Counted from the first letter of the stretch, positions 9,685 through 19,215 are shown. The stretch: DNA of 64,000 bases from Thiomicrospira sp. XS5 (GCF_001507555.1 NZ_LQBO01000001.1:1116001-1180000); one strand, 5' to 3'. Program-made: numbers and translations. The notes: generated by a model not told the origin, from the letters alone.

Positions 9685-11367
9685 ATGGATAAAGGACGTC
9701 TTGGCGACCGTTTGGTCGAAGCCGGTTTCATTACGCCGGATCAATTACGTATTGCCCTGACCGAGCAAAGCGTGACCGGGAAAAAACTCGGTAAGGTTTT
9801 GGTCACATTGGGCTTTCTGTCCGAGCAGGATGCACGGCAAATTTTAGGGGATGTGGTTGGTTATTCTTCCATGTCGTTGCAAGACGTGGTGCCGGATTCC
9901 AAAGCGTTGGAGCAGGTGTCGGAAGATTTTGCCCGGGCGAATCTCGTCATGCCGATCAGCTTGGACGATGACCGTATGAAAGTGGCGATGGCGAGCCCTG
10001 ATGATGTTTTGCTCATGGACCATCTTAAGCGGCATATTCAAGGGGATATCCGCATCGATCCGGTATTAGTGGTCGAGAATGAGATTCAAAATGCCATTGA
10101 CCATTTTTACGGCTATGAATTATCCATCGATGGCATTTTGAAGGAACTGGAAACCGGGACACCGGAGGTTTACAGCCGGTCGGCACAAGATGAGTATTCT
10201 CAGCCGATGGTGCGCTTAGTGGACAATATTCTCACCGATGCTGTGAAAAAAGGTGCATCGGACATTCATTTTGAACCGGAAGAGTATTTCATTCGAATCC
10301 GGTATCGCATCGACGGTGTTTTGCAAGAGATCCGTCTCTTGCATAAGTCTTTTTGGTCCGGGTTGGTGGTGCGCTTGAAGGTGATGGCCAATTTGGATTT
10401 GACGGATCAACGGATGCCGCAAGACGGCAGGATGGAGCTCGTGGTGCATGGGCGGCAGATCGATTTTCGTGTGTCAACGCTACCGGGACGGCAGGGTGAA
10501 AATTTTGTGTTGCGTATTTTGGATCGCGAAAAAGGTATCGTGCCTTTGAAGGCGCTGGGACTGGATGCCGACAGTTATCAGGAACTGGAACTGATGATGT
10601 CGCGACCGAACGGGATTGTGTTGGTGACCGGGCCGACCGGTTCCGGTAAGACCACCACCCTGTATTCCATGTTGAATGAAATGAACCGGGAAGGCGTGAA
10701 CATCATGACCTTGGAAGACCCGGTGGAATACCCGATGGGAATGGTGCGTCAAACGTCTATTAATGAAGACATCGGCATGACATTTGCCACCGGAATTCGT
10801 TCCATTTTGCGGCAAGACCCGGACATTATTTTGGTGGGGGAGGTGCGTGACAGCGAGACCGCGGAAATGGCTTTTCGGGCGGCGATGACCGGGCATCAGG
10901 TCTTGACGACCTTGCACACCAATTCTGCCATTGGCGCGATTCCTCGCCTATTGGATATTGGCATTTCGCGTTCTATCTTGGCGGGAAATATGACCGGGAT
11001 TTTAGCGCAACGACTGGCAAGACGGCTGTGTGAACACTGTAAGGAAGCTTATCAGCCGGATGAATTTGAACGACGTCTGCTCGGTTTGAGCGAGTCGTCG
11101 GAGTCGGTGTTATACCGGGCTTGCGGTTGTTCGGCGTGTAATGGCATCGGTTATAAAGGACGTTTGGCCATTTTGGAAACGCTTCGAGTGACCGATGAAA
11201 TGGACGATATGATTATGGCGGGGCAATCACAGCATGCGATTTTGGAGAAAGCGTTGGAAAATGGTTTTTCGCCGTTATTGCAAAATGCTTTGAAGCGCGT
11301 TCGGGCGGGTGAAACCACATTGGATGAAATCAGTCGAATTGTGGATTTGACGGAACTGGTGTCGTGA
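9685..11367 (+). CDS. mshE: MshE, pilus assembly ATPase with c-di-GMP-binding domain
   Basis: A 560-residue GspE/PilB-type hexameric ATPase that drives pilus polymerisation at the inner membrane. The N-terminus holds two MshEN motifs in tandem: RLGDRLVEAGFITPDQL (from R5, ending at Q28) and KLGKVLVTLGFLSEQDA (from K34). MshEN motifs are known to bind cyclic di-GMP, so motor activity is probably c-di-GMP-controlled. Walker A is GPTGSGKT at 316-323, the Asp box is MTLEDPVEYPM, and Walker B lies in DPDIILVGEVRDSE. Four cysteines in CEHC and CGCSAC form the usual zinc site. The gene starts 12 bp after mshN, with a GAGGCGGG ribosome-binding site. Confidence 0.95.
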   Translation: MDKGRLGDRLVEAGFITPDQLRIALTEQSVTGKKLGKVLVTLGFLSEQDARQILGDVVGYSSMSLQDVVPDSKALEQVSEDFARANLVMPISLDDDRMKVAMASPDDVLLMDHLKRHIQGDIRIDPVLVVENEIQNAIDHFYGYELSIDGILKELETGTPEVYSRSAQDEYSQPMVRLVDNILTDAVKKGASDIHFEPEEYFIRIRYRIDGVLQEIRLLHKSFWSGLVVRLKVMANLDLTDQRMPQDGRMELVVHGRQIDFRVSTLPGRQGENFVLRILDREKGIVPLKALGLDADSYQELELMMSRPNGIVLVTGPTGSGKTTTLYSMLNEMNREGVNIMTLEDPVEYPMGMVRQTSINEDIGMTFATGIRSILRQDPDIILVGEVRDSETAEMAFRAAMTGHQVLTTLHTNSAIGAIPRLLDIGISRSILAGNMTGILAQRLARRLCEHCKEAYQPDEFERRLLGLSESSESVLYRACGCSACNGIGYKGRLAILETLRVTDEMDDMIMAGQSQHAILEKALENGFSPLLQNALKRVRAGETTLDEISRIVDLTELVS

Positions 11368-11377
11368 GGGATAGGTA

Positions 11378-12583
11378 GTGGAACTCTATCGTTATACGGG
11401 TGTGAACCGTTTTGGTAAACGAGTGCGCGGTGAAGTGCAGGCGTCGAATGAGCAAGACCTGGAACAACGTTTGCGTTCGGCTCAGATCGATCTGCTGTCG
11501 TTTAAGGTAAAGTCTCCTGGGTTGCTTGGCGGGTTCGGTCACCATAAAATTTCCCGGCGAGAAATCATCACGTTGACGACCCAGTTTAAACAGCTTTTGA
11601 AAGCCGGTGTGCCGTTGATGGAAATCATTGACGAACTGCGTAAGTCCGATGACAGTGATGCCACGCGGGAAATGCTGTCAGCTGTCTATGAATCGATGGA
11701 AGGTGGGCAAAGTTTTTCGCAAGCTTTAAAGCCTTACGAAAACCGTTTGGGAAGTGTGTACATTGCTTTGGTTGCGGTGGGAGAAAAGTCCGGCCAGATG
11801 GCGACGGTTCTGGATCGTTTGGAAGCCATGCTGAAATGGGAAGAGAGTCTGGCGGCGAAAGCGAAAAAAGTAATGGTGTATCCGTCAATTGTGGGCTTGG
11901 TGGTTCTGGCGGTGATTCTGATGATGATGTTGTTTGTGGTGCCGGAGTTGGTTTCCTTCATTCGAGAAATGGGGGGCGAGTTGAGTTTTGCCACCGAGTC
12001 ATTGATTGCGGTATCCGGTTTTATGCAACAGTATTTATTGGAGCTGGTGCTGGTGCCGATTGCATTGTGGTTGGGGGTGAAATGGTGGCGAAAACGGTCG
12101 TCGGACTTCCGAATTCAGATGGATCGACTGTTGTTTAAAACCCCTCTTGTCGGTTCGGTGCTGTATAAATTGAAAGTAGCACGTTTTGCCAGTACCTTGG
12201 CGGTCATGCACAGCGCGGGTATCCACTTCGGAGAGTCGTTGAAACTGTCCGCCACGGTTGTGGGGAATGCTTATTTACAACGCAATATTGAACGAGCCAT
12301 GGCGCTGATTGAAGAAGGTGAAACAATACATCAGGCCTTTGCATTGGCAGAGGTGTTTCCGTCCATGGCGGTACGTATGGTTAAGGTTGGGGAGCAAACC
12401 AGTAATATGGATGAGGCCTTGCGTAATGTCAGTGATTATTACGACACCGAAGCCAAAGAGACCATTGACCGGGTCGAGCCCGCGATCGAACCTTTTTTGA
12501 CCGTCGTGATGGCGCTGGTGGTTGGTTGGGTCATGTTGGCCGTCCTTGGGCCAGTATACGAAACCATTTCAAAGGTACAGTAA
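11378..12583 (+). CDS. mshG: MshG, inner-membrane platform protein (GspF/PilC family)
   Basis: A 401-residue polytopic protein with two GspF domains, the membrane platform on which the MshE motor acts. The first domain carries LTTQFKQLLKAGVPLMEIID and ALVAVGEKSGQMATVLDRL; the second carries ASTLAVMHSAGIHFGESL and MVKVGEQTSNMDEALRNVSD. Membrane spans lie near 170-190, 215-235 and 375-395. Translation starts at a GTG (11378) behind GAGGGATAGG, 10 bp after mshE. The stop overlaps the mshI start in TAATG. Confidence 0.93.
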   Translation: MELYRYTGVNRFGKRVRGEVQASNEQDLEQRLRSAQIDLLSFKVKSPGLLGGFGHHKISRREIITLTTQFKQLLKAGVPLMEIIDELRKSDDSDATREMLSAVYESMEGGQSFSQALKPYENRLGSVYIALVAVGEKSGQMATVLDRLEAMLKWEESLAAKAKKVMVYPSIVGLVVLAVILMMMLFVVPELVSFIREMGGELSFATESLIAVSGFMQQYLLELVLVPIALWLGVKWWRKRSSDFRIQMDRLLFKTPLVGSVLYKLKVARFASTLAVMHSAGIHFGESLKLSATVVGNAYLQRNIERAMALIEEGETIHQAFALAEVFPSMAVRMVKVGEQTSNMDEALRNVSDYYDTEAKETIDRVEPAIEPFLTVVMALVVGWVMLAVLGPVYETISKVQ

Positions 12584-14160
12584 TGCGGTATTGCTTGTTT
12601 TTACGAGACGCGGGAATCGAAGTCATTGATGTGGAGAGCACAAGTCGTCAGCATTTGGCTTCTGCTTCGTTAACATGGGAGGTGCCGGCCATACGCGATG
12701 TACTGGCGGCGTTGGATCCTGCCGCGCCGATATCATTGGTGTTGGATTTTTCCGATGAGTCGCTGCATTACGAATGGGTTCCTAAGTTATTCCCTTGGGA
12801 ACGTCCGGCATTGGAAAAACGTTTGAAAAGCCGGTTTGATAAAAGCGCCTTTGTTCATGCGCACTGGCTGAACGTTTATCAAAAAAATGCCGAGGGCCGG
12901 GAGGAACAGTTAATTCTGTTGGCAAGTGCTCCGCATTCCGATAAGTTGGATGCTTTCCTGGCGTTGGCTGAAGAATATCGGCTGGCATTGCGACAAGTCT
13001 ATTCGTATGCGTTTTTGGTGGAAGCCTGGTTTTTGAAGCGGATGTCTCGCCGCTTGAAATTGAAAGGCAAAGTGCTTAAGCGACCGTTTATTTTGACTTT
13101 ACAGGAAAGCGAACAGCGGTTTCGTCAATTTGTGTTCATTCAAGCGCGTTTGCGCATGAGTCGAAACATAGAGCTGGATGGCGATTCCCAGCAAGCCGAT
13201 GTTTCTCGCAGGCTCGTGGATGAGACCCGTGCCACGTTGCGTTACCTCTATAATCAGAAATTGGTGCCCTTTAATGCCGAAGTCGGGCAGGTTTACTTGG
13301 ACAATGATGGAGAGAGCGCCGCGTCGGTAATGGGCGGTTTTCGTGCCAGTTTGGTTTCGTCAAACTGGGATGAATCCAAGCTGGTGATGAAAGGGAGCTC
13401 TTTAGCGGATTTGAATCCGTCGGAATCCTTGCTTGATGAAAAAAGGATGTCGATGGCGTTGGTGGATTTCTTAAAATCGTCTCCGCCGGTACCTTTTTAC
13501 CGAAATGCCTATACCGACCAGATGGGGCGATTATGGCAATGGAATCGATTGTTGTGGCTATCTTGGGCGGCGGTTGTTTTATTGGGGAGTTATGCCTTAT
13601 TGCAAATGGCGATCGATTATTATGTGTTAACGGACAAAGCACAGCGGGTTGAGGCAAAACAACAGCAGTTTGCGCAGGATAAGCAGCGCCTGCAGGCCGC
13701 GATCAAACTTCAGTATGATGCGGAAGATATGAAGGCGACCGTTGAGTTTTTTGATCGCCTTAAGCATGTCAAGCAACATGGTTCCGTGGGGCGGGAACTG
13801 TCCATTTTGAGTGATGTCTTGAGCCGACACCCTGACATTGAGCTGACGGAAATACGCTGGAAACGGCTGCGGACGTTGGATAATGAACGGGTTTTGGTGA
13901 CTTTATCCGGTTACGTAAAGGGGGGCGGGCGTTATGCTGTGCTTTTGCAAAAAGCGGATGCTTTTAAAGAGGCGGTTCAGGAAGATGACCGGATTGATGA
14001 ATTAGCGTATGTGGATGAGCCTTTAAATCGTGATGCAACTCAGGCGTTGTCCGTGGAAGGTGGGGTGGAGCGAAAACCTCAAGCCCTGCCATTCAGTTTA
14101 ACCTATCGTTTGAAGGTTTTTGAGCCGCTAGCTTTGGTCGAATCGAAGGAGGCACCATGA
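12583..14160 (+). CDS. mshI: MshI-like pilus biogenesis protein
   Basis: A 525-residue protein. The frame is open further upstream, but the ATG overlapping the mshG stop (TAATG) gives the natural start MRYCLFLRDAGIEVID. Residues 1-310 fit the cytoplasmic, actin-like PilM-type half seen in MshI. A membrane span lies at about 322-343 (LLWLSWAAVVLLGSYALLQM), followed by a coiled coil and a PilN-like periplasmic part to the end. MshI proteins are natural PilM-PilN fusions that build the inner-membrane alignment subcomplex. Sequence recognition is weak; position supports the call. Confidence 0.72.
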   Translation: MRYCLFLRDAGIEVIDVESTSRQHLASASLTWEVPAIRDVLAALDPAAPISLVLDFSDESLHYEWVPKLFPWERPALEKRLKSRFDKSAFVHAHWLNVYQKNAEGREEQLILLASAPHSDKLDAFLALAEEYRLALRQVYSYAFLVEAWFLKRMSRRLKLKGKVLKRPFILTLQESEQRFRQFVFIQARLRMSRNIELDGDSQQADVSRRLVDETRATLRYLYNQKLVPFNAEVGQVYLDNDGESAASVMGGFRASLVSSNWDESKLVMKGSSLADLNPSESLLDEKRMSMALVDFLKSSPPVPFYRNAYTDQMGRLWQWNRLLWLSWAAVVLLGSYALLQMAIDYYVLTDKAQRVEAKQQQFAQDKQRLQAAIKLQYDAEDMKATVEFFDRLKHVKQHGSVGRELSILSDVLSRHPDIELTEIRWKRLRTLDNERVLVTLSGYVKGGGRYAVLLQKADAFKEAVQEDDRIDELAYVDEPLNRDATQALSVEGGVERKPQALPFSLTYRLKVFEPLALVESKEAP

Positions 14161-14795
14161 GGTTGGTTGATTCCGTCTGGATGCGCCGTTACTTAGCATG
14201 GCCACTGGGCGTTTTGGCGGCGACGCTGTTATTCATTGTGCTGAGCGGCTGGTTTCTGACTCAGCAAGAGGCTCGGCTGCAAAGTGGTGTTCAGCAAAAA
14301 GTGGCGCAATTGGATCGTTTGGTGCAGCAAGTGGCGTTCTTGAATCGGCAGGAACGACTTTTTCTGGCATACGGAGAGTCTTACTCAGAGATTAACCCGG
14401 AAGACTTGGTGGATCAGCAGGGCCGGGTTGCTTGGACGGATGCCTTGCTGAATATTCAAAAATCCTTGGTATTGAGCCCGTTTAAAATTCAGTTTGAACC
14501 GGAAAAGCCATTGCAGCAGAGCGAGTTGAAATACATTCCGCTGGAAAAGCCGATTTTCTTTTTTACGCGGCTGAATTTAACCGCCGGGTTGCAGTCGGAT
14601 CGGGATATCATAACGCTGTTTCAACGCATTTCAGCGGATATTACGCCGTTTTTTTTGATTGACCGTTGTGATTTGGATAAAGGCGCTCAAGCACGGACGC
14701 CGGTGTTCAATCTGGATAAAGGTGGCATTCATCTACAGTGCTCTCTGATTTTTTTCGAAGCCAAACCGCGAGCATTTAAAGGGCAGGCATTATGA
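14157..14795 (+). CDS. mshJ: MshJ/PilO-like protein
   Basis: A 212-residue bitopic protein with a short cytoplasmic head, one membrane segment at about 14-34 (LAWPLGVLAATLLFIVLSGW), a coiled coil (about 38-65) and a small periplasmic domain. This is the layout of PilO/MshJ proteins that pair with PilN/MshI. It starts with an ATGA overlap of the mshI stop and ends with an ATGA overlap of the next gene, so the three are translationally coupled. The call rests on topology and order more than on sequence motifs. Confidence 0.6.
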   Translation: MRLVDSVWMRRYLAWPLGVLAATLLFIVLSGWFLTQQEARLQSGVQQKVAQLDRLVQQVAFLNRQERLFLAYGESYSEINPEDLVDQQGRVAWTDALLNIQKSLVLSPFKIQFEPEKPLQQSELKYIPLEKPIFFFTRLNLTAGLQSDRDIITLFQRISADITPFFLIDRCDLDKGAQARTPVFNLDKGGIHLQCSLIFFEAKPRAFKGQAL

Positions 14796-15130
14796 AGTAT
14801 ACGGTGTCATTCTGTGCGCTATTGCTGACGTATGCCGGTTGGGGGCAAGCCGGTGAGCATGAATTAAAACGACTGTTTTATACGCCGGAACAACGGGTTC
14901 AAATTGAGCAGGCTCGTCAGGCCTATCTGCATCCGTCGCCCAAAGTACAGCGCTCGGCGCCCCGTTCCATTAACCGTCAAGGGGCCCCGAAACCGACGGT
15001 CTCGGCGATTATTGTCTTGCCGGATGGGCAGCGGCAAGTGCGCGTGAATGGACGTTATCAATCTTTATCGGATAATCGAGTACAATTAGACGCACGAGGA
15101 AAAGTGGCGAAGTCAAATGACGTGGAGTGA
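14792..15130 (+). CDS. mshK: MshK/PilP-like small periplasmic protein
   Basis: A 112-residue exported protein with a signal peptide (MKYTVSFCALLLTYAGWGQA), a basic Pro-rich middle, and a short beta-rich end (AIIVLPDGQRQVRVNGRY) reminiscent of PilP/MshK, which link the inner-membrane complex to the secretin. It is the last gene of the MSHA-like run and overlaps rmuC by 14 bp. No pilin-type genes follow. The identification depends mainly on context. Confidence 0.55.
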   Translation: MKYTVSFCALLLTYAGWGQAGEHELKRLFYTPEQRVQIEQARQAYLHPSPKVQRSAPRSINRQGAPKPTVSAIIVLPDGQRQVRVNGRYQSLSDNRVQLDARGKVAKSNDVE

Positions 15131-16577
15131 GTTTGTGGAAGTGTTTCAGGCAAATCCGTGGGGTTGGGGATTGTTGATGGTATCGGCCGGGTTGGCGGTG
15201 CTGGCCGTGCGTTTGAAGCGACAGCGTGACGCGGCACAGGAAAAACTGCCAGGCCTGGCCAGATTGGAAGAGGAAGCCGATGCGCTTCAAGCGCACAACC
15301 AGCGGTTGCAGGCCGAGATGGTCGACTTGCAGGTGATGAAGGGTGAAGCCAATCAGCAACGCGAACAGGTGGTGCAGTTACGCCAGGATTTGGCGGCGCA
15401 ACAGACACAAAATGAACAGCTTCAACAGCGCTATGCTCAAGCACAATCCGAATTGTCCGGTCTGACAAACCGGATGGAGGCGGAGCGGGAAAGTCATGCT
15501 GAAAAACTGGCGTTATTGGAAAACGCCAAGCAAACGCTGATGCAGGAATTCAAAGTCCTGTCAAATGAAATTCTCGAACAAAAACAACAGCAAATGCGCC
15601 AGCAAAGCAAAGAGACCATCGGTGGCTTGATTCAGCCTGTGCATACGGCGCTGAACGAATTCAAACAGCGAATCGAAGCGGTGCATAAGGAAGATTTGGA
15701 AGGGCGCGCGTCTTTAACCGAACAGTTGCGACACCTGTCGGAACTGAACCAGTCGATGGCCCAGGAAGCACAGAACCTCACCAAAGCCTTGAAGGGTGAC
15801 CAGAAAATGCAGGGCAATTGGGGCGAGTTCATTTTGAAAAAGCTGTTGGAATCCAGTGGCCTGAGAGAAGGCATTGAGTTTGAAACCGAGAAAAGCTTTA
15901 CCGAGGAAAATGGTCAACGGTTACGTCCCGATGTGGTCATCAATTTACCGGATAATAAACATGTCATCATCGATTCTAAAGTGTCGTTGCTCAGTTACGA
16001 AGCCGCTTTGAACGCGGAAGATGAAGCCGAAAAACAAAAACACTTCAAAGCCCATTCCGCCAGTTTGACCAAACACATTCAAGCGCTGTCCGAAAAACGC
16101 TACGATCACCTTTCGCTTTTGAATGCACCGGACTTTGTGTTGATGTTCATTCCCATTGAAGGGGCGTACATGATGGCGATTGAGCAGAATCCGACCATTT
16201 TCGAAAATGCGTTTGACAAGCGGGTTGCGGTGGTGACGCCGACCACTTTGTTTACGACCTTAAAAACCATCGAACAGCTTTGGCGCTATGAACGTCAGTC
16301 TGAGCATACCGTGAAACTGATTCGTCGTGCGGCGGAAGTGCACGATAAATTTGCCGGTTTTGTTGAGACGTTTGAAAAAGTCGGTAAGCAGTTGACGACG
16401 GTGCAAAGTTCCTATGATCAAGCCAGAAAGCAGATGATGAGTGGCAGCGGTAACTTGGTGCGTCAGGCCGAAATGTTGAAAGAGTTAGCTGGAAAAACCA
16501 AAAAAGAAATTCCCCAACACCTTTTGGATGAAGCCGAAGGGCCCCCTCTATTGTCGGAAGAAACCAAAGAGCCTTAA
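15117..16577 (+). CDS. rmuC: RmuC family DNA recombination/nuclease-like protein
   Basis: A 486-residue protein anchored by an N-terminal membrane segment (GWGLLMVSAGLAVLAVRL, about 16-33) and followed by about 150 residues of coiled coil rich in Gln/Glu. The RmuC core has the family blocks GNWGEFILKKLLESSGLREG, RPDVVINLPDNKHVIIDSKVSL and FIPIEGAYMMAIEQNP. The acidic/lysine pattern resembles the PD-(D/E)xK nuclease fold. RmuC limits DNA rearrangement at inverted repeats in E. coli, which is of interest given the many palindromes in this window. It overlaps mshK by 14 bp and carries a decamer copy at 15249-15258. Confidence 0.92.
   Translation: MTWSEFVEVFQANPWGWGLLMVSAGLAVLAVRLKRQRDAAQEKLPGLARLEEEADALQAHNQRLQAEMVDLQVMKGEANQQREQVVQLRQDLAAQQTQNEQLQQRYAQAQSELSGLTNRMEAERESHAEKLALLENAKQTLMQEFKVLSNEILEQKQQQMRQQSKETIGGLIQPVHTALNEFKQRIEAVHKEDLEGRASLTEQLRHLSELNQSMAQEAQNLTKALKGDQKMQGNWGEFILKKLLESSGLREGIEFETEKSFTEENGQRLRPDVVINLPDNKHVIIDSKVSLLSYEAALNAEDEAEKQKHFKAHSASLTKHIQALSEKRYDHLSLLNAPDFVLMFIPIEGAYMMAIEQNPTIFENAFDKRVAVVTPTTLFTTLKTIEQLWRYERQSEHTVKLIRRAAEVHDKFAGFVETFEKVGKQLTTVQSSYDQARKQMMSGSGNLVRQAEMLKELAGKTKKEIPQHLLDEAEGPPLLSEETKEP
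15249..15258. repeat. CCAGGCCTGG decamer palindrome (in rmuC)
   Basis: Exact copy inside rmuC, read as LPGLA; the palindrome is extended by flanking G/C to 12 bp. Confidence 0.75.
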
Positions 16578-16583
16578 AAAGCT

Positions 16584-16967
16584 TTAGTGGGTGTTGAGCG
16601 ACTTGGCAAGCAGTTGTTTGACCGCTTCAATCATGGTCAAAGGTTGGAAGGGTTTGACCACCCAGGCCGACACATGTAATGCCTTAGCGTGCTGCTTGAT
16701 GCGGGGATCGGTTTCTGCCGTCAACATCAATATTGGCGTCTCATGGTACTCCGGTTGTTCCCGCAACCGTTCGACCAGTTCCAACCCCGTCTTGTCCGGC
16801 ATTAAATAATCGATAATGAACAAGTCATAATGGCTTTTTTGGGCATAGTTTAATGCTTCTGTTGCCGAAGTCGCTAAGTCCACCGTCCAGTCTTCCTGGG
16901 TTTTGAGGGTGATTTGGAGCATGTTGCGGATGACGTCGGCATCATCAACGGCCAGTAGGTGTGCCAT
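16584..16967 (-). CDS. Single-domain response regulator (CheY-like)
   Basis: A 127-residue stand-alone receiver domain. The phosphorylation pocket is complete: acidic pair D8-D9 (AVDDAD), phospho-acceptor D53 (FIIDYLMPD), T83 (LTAE) and K105 (VVKPF). It has no output domain, so it must act by protein contact, like CheY-type or stress-switch regulators. It is convergent with rmuC, only 6 bp apart, and divergent from rpsP across a 250-bp gap. No histidine kinase is adjacent. The chemoreceptor and CheW in this window are possible partners only by general association. Confidence 0.9.
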   Translation of the reverse strand: MAHLLAVDDADVIRNMLQITLKTQEDWTVDLATSATEALNYAQKSHYDLFIIDYLMPDKTGLELVERLREQPEYHETPILMLTAETDPRIKQHAKALHVSAWVVKPFQPLTMIEAVKQLLAKSLNTH

Positions 16968-17067
16968 CGGTTTCCTCTCCCAATTCGCTTAATGTCATTC
17001 TAGCAAACCCATTGAAATTACCAGGAAATAATTTTGGGGTGTTAGGGACAATAAATGCCTGAAAAAA

Positions 17068-17097
17068 TTGAAAACTTTCCAGTTTTTGGTATATAAT
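17068..17097 (+). promoter_or_regulatory. Promoter of the rpsP-rimM-trmD-rplS operon
   Basis: TTGAAA (17068-17073) and TATAAT (17092-17097) at 18-bp spacing stand about 120 bp before rpsP. This is the best sigma-70 match in the gap. Confidence 0.7.
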
Positions 17098-17216
17098 CCC
17101 GCTTTTCCAGTTTTCCGCTGGTGAAGTGAACGTAAAAACAAAGCGAGTCATCGTTTTAGTAGAAGAATTTGTTAGCAGGTTTTCCTGTTATCGCCGATCA
17201 AGATAGGAGTAATCAA

Positions 17217-17459
17217 ATGGTCGTAATTCGTTTAGCCCGTGGTGGCGCCAAAAAGAACCCTTATTACCGTGTAATGGTATCCGATCAACGTAAGTCCACT
17301 ACTGGACGTTTTATTGAACAGGTTGGTTTTTATAACCCAACAGCACGTGGCCAAGAAGAGCAGCTTCGTCTTGATTCGGCGCGTATCGAACACTGGGTGA
17401 ACCAAGGTGCTCAAATGAGCCCTCGCGTTAAGAACTTGGTTGAAAACGCCGCTAAGTAA
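17217..17459 (+). CDS. rpsP: 30S ribosomal protein S16
   Basis: An 80-residue ribosomal protein with the typical start [19 protein letters not shown] and core [13 protein letters not shown] longer frame is open from 17169, but TAGGAG at 17204-17209 and the family N-terminus fix the ATG at 17217. S16 helps fold the 5' domain of 16S rRNA. It leads the conserved rpsP-rimM-trmD-rplS operon. Confidence 0.98.
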   Translation: MVVIRLARGGAKKNPYYRVMVSDQRKSTTGRFIEQVGFYNPTARGQEEQLRLDSARIEHWVNQGAQMSPRVKNLVENAAK

Positions 17460-17485
17460 TCGTTACTGATACAGTTAGGTGTCAA

Positions 17486-18034
17486 ATGTCTTCTTCGCAA
17501 GACGAACATATCATTCTCGGCCAAATTAATGGCATTTACGGCGTTCAGGGGTGGGTGAAAGTTTTTTCCCACACCGAACCGCGAGATAATATTTTGAACT
17601 ACTCCCCTTGGCGCGTGCGTGTCAAAGGGGAGTGGCGAACGGTATCGTTGCAGGACGGTCGTTCACAATCCGGTGGCAAATCCATTATTGCGAAACTCGA
17701 AGGAATCGATGATCGTGATGTGGCCCGTGAATTTATGGGGTGTGATATTGCAATTATGCCGGACCAGTTGCCGGATACGGATGATGGCTACTATTGGCGT
17801 CATCTAATCGGTTGTGAAGTGATCAACCAGCAGGGCGACGTGCTGGGGCAGGTTTCGGAAATTGTCGAAACCGGCGCACACGATGTGTTGAGGGTGACTC
17901 AGACCTCACCGTCCGGTGAAACCTTGTCCACGTTGATTCCATTTGTGATGGACACCTTTATTTTGGCCGTCGATGTTGAGGCCAAGCAAATTCAGGTGGA
18001 TTGGCAACGGGATGACGAAGACGCTGACGCGTGA
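17486..18034 (+). CDS. rimM: 16S rRNA processing protein RimM
   Basis: A 182-residue 30S maturation factor that binds S19 and the 16S rRNA head. The N-terminal beta-barrel begins [23 protein letters not shown], and the C-terminal PRC-barrel domain has [15 protein letters not shown] and [10 protein letters not shown]. Length and order (after rpsP, before trmD) are standard. Its TGA stop overlaps the trmD ATG by one base, so the two are probably translationally coupled. Confidence 0.97.
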   Translation: MSSSQDEHIILGQINGIYGVQGWVKVFSHTEPRDNILNYSPWRVRVKGEWRTVSLQDGRSQSGGKSIIAKLEGIDDRDVAREFMGCDIAIMPDQLPDTDDGYYWRHLIGCEVINQQGDVLGQVSEIVETGAHDVLRVTQTSPSGETLSTLIPFVMDTFILAVDVEAKQIQVDWQRDDEDADA

Positions 18035-18750
18035 TGATGCGATTTGACGTCATCACCTTATTTCCAGAAATGTTTTCAGCATTACTGGAGTCGGGGGTTT
18101 CTCGACGAGCTTATCAGGATGGTTTGTACGGGTTTCAAACCTGGAACCCACGAGCTTACACGCTCGATAAGCACAAAACAGTTGATGACCGCCCTTATGG
18201 CGGTGGGCCGGGCATGGTCATGATGTATCCGCCGTTGAAAAAAACGGTCGATGCCATCGCCGAGGCCAATCATCGCAAGCCTCATGTGGTTTACCTGTCC
18301 CCGCAAGGGGCGCCGTTAACGCAGCAAAAGCTGATGGATTTGAGTCAGCACTCGGAGTTGACTTTAGTCTGCGGGCGTTATGAAGGCATTGACGAGCGGT
18401 TCATTGAATCCTGTGTCGATGAGGAAATTTCGGTCGGCGATTTTGTCGTCAGTGGCGGTGAGCTGCCGGCGATGATGTTGATGGATGGCTTGATTCGCTT
18501 GATACCGGGTGCTTTGGGGCATGAGCAATCCGCTGAACAGGATTCGTTTTCGGACGGTTTGCTGGATTTCCCTCACTATACCCGACCGGTTGAAGTGGAT
18601 GGTTTAACGGTGCCGGATGTTCTGCAAGAAGGGCATCATGCGAAGATCGACGCTTGGCGTCACGAACAAAAGCTTGCCAGGACCAAGCAAAAACGTCCTG
18701 ACTTATACACGGCTTATCGGGCCCGGCAATCGCAAGAAACCGAGTCCTAG
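18034..18750 (+). CDS. trmD: tRNA (guanine-37-N1)-methyltransferase
   Basis: This SPOUT-family enzyme makes m1G37 in tRNAs reading CNN codons, which prevents frameshifting. The start [13 protein letters not shown] and the knot motifs [21 protein letters not shown] and [19 protein letters not shown] are diagnostic. Length is 238 residues from the ATG at 18034, which overlaps the rimM stop. A second ATG at 18037 is equally possible and matches the family N-terminus slightly better. Confidence 0.98.
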   Translation: MMRFDVITLFPEMFSALLESGVSRRAYQDGLYGFQTWNPRAYTLDKHKTVDDRPYGGGPGMVMMYPPLKKTVDAIAEANHRKPHVVYLSPQGAPLTQQKLMDLSQHSELTLVCGRYEGIDERFIESCVDEEISVGDFVVSGGELPAMMLMDGLIRLIPGALGHEQSAEQDSFSDGLLDFPHYTRPVEVDGLTVPDVLQEGHHAKIDAWRHEQKLARTKQKRPDLYTAYRARQSQETES

Positions 18751-18855
18751 CTGTGTTTGACAATTCGGATTCAACCTCTGGCAGCCCGTCTGTGAATGTT
18801 GGATAAAACTCAATTTCAGTTCTTTAAGAGCTGAGTTAATTTGGAGTGCTTAAAG

Positions 18856-19203
18856 ATGAGCGATATCATCAAGCGTATTGAAGCGGAGCAAATGACGAAG
18901 GAATTACCTGAGTTTGGTCCGGGGGACACAGTGGTTGTCCAAGTAAAAGTTAAAGAAGGGAATAACGAGCGTCTACAGGCGTATGAAGGGGTTGTGATTT
19001 CTAAGCGCAACCGTGGCTTGAACTCTTCTTTCATCGTTCGTAAGATTTCTCACGGTGTGGGTGTTGAACGTACGTTCCAAGCCTACAGCCCGTTGGTTGA
19101 TTCCATTGAAGTCAAGCGTCGTGGTGACGTAAGACGTGCGAAATTGTACTATCTTCGTGATCGTTCCGGTAAATCGGCACGTATCAAAGAGAAGGTTAAG
19201 TAA
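18856..19203 (+). CDS. rplS: 50S ribosomal protein L19
   Basis: A 115-residue ribosomal protein at the 30S-50S interface, almost colinear with E. coli L19 ([51 protein letters not shown]). GGAGTG at 18843-18848 selects the ATG at 18856 rather than the earlier open frame. It closes the operon and is followed directly by a terminator. Confidence 0.98.
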   Translation: MSDIIKRIEAEQMTKELPEFGPGDTVVVQVKVKEGNNERLQAYEGVVISKRNRGLNSSFIVRKISHGVGVERTFQAYSPLVDSIEVKRRGDVRRAKLYYLRDRSGKSARIKEKVK

Positions 19204-19215
19204 TTTCCGGATCGA

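Noticed and set aside
5205-15130. Type II secretion system
   Set aside because: No GspC, GspH-K or GspL/M-type set; the MshEN domain, MshN-type TPR protein and gene order fit the MSHA family.
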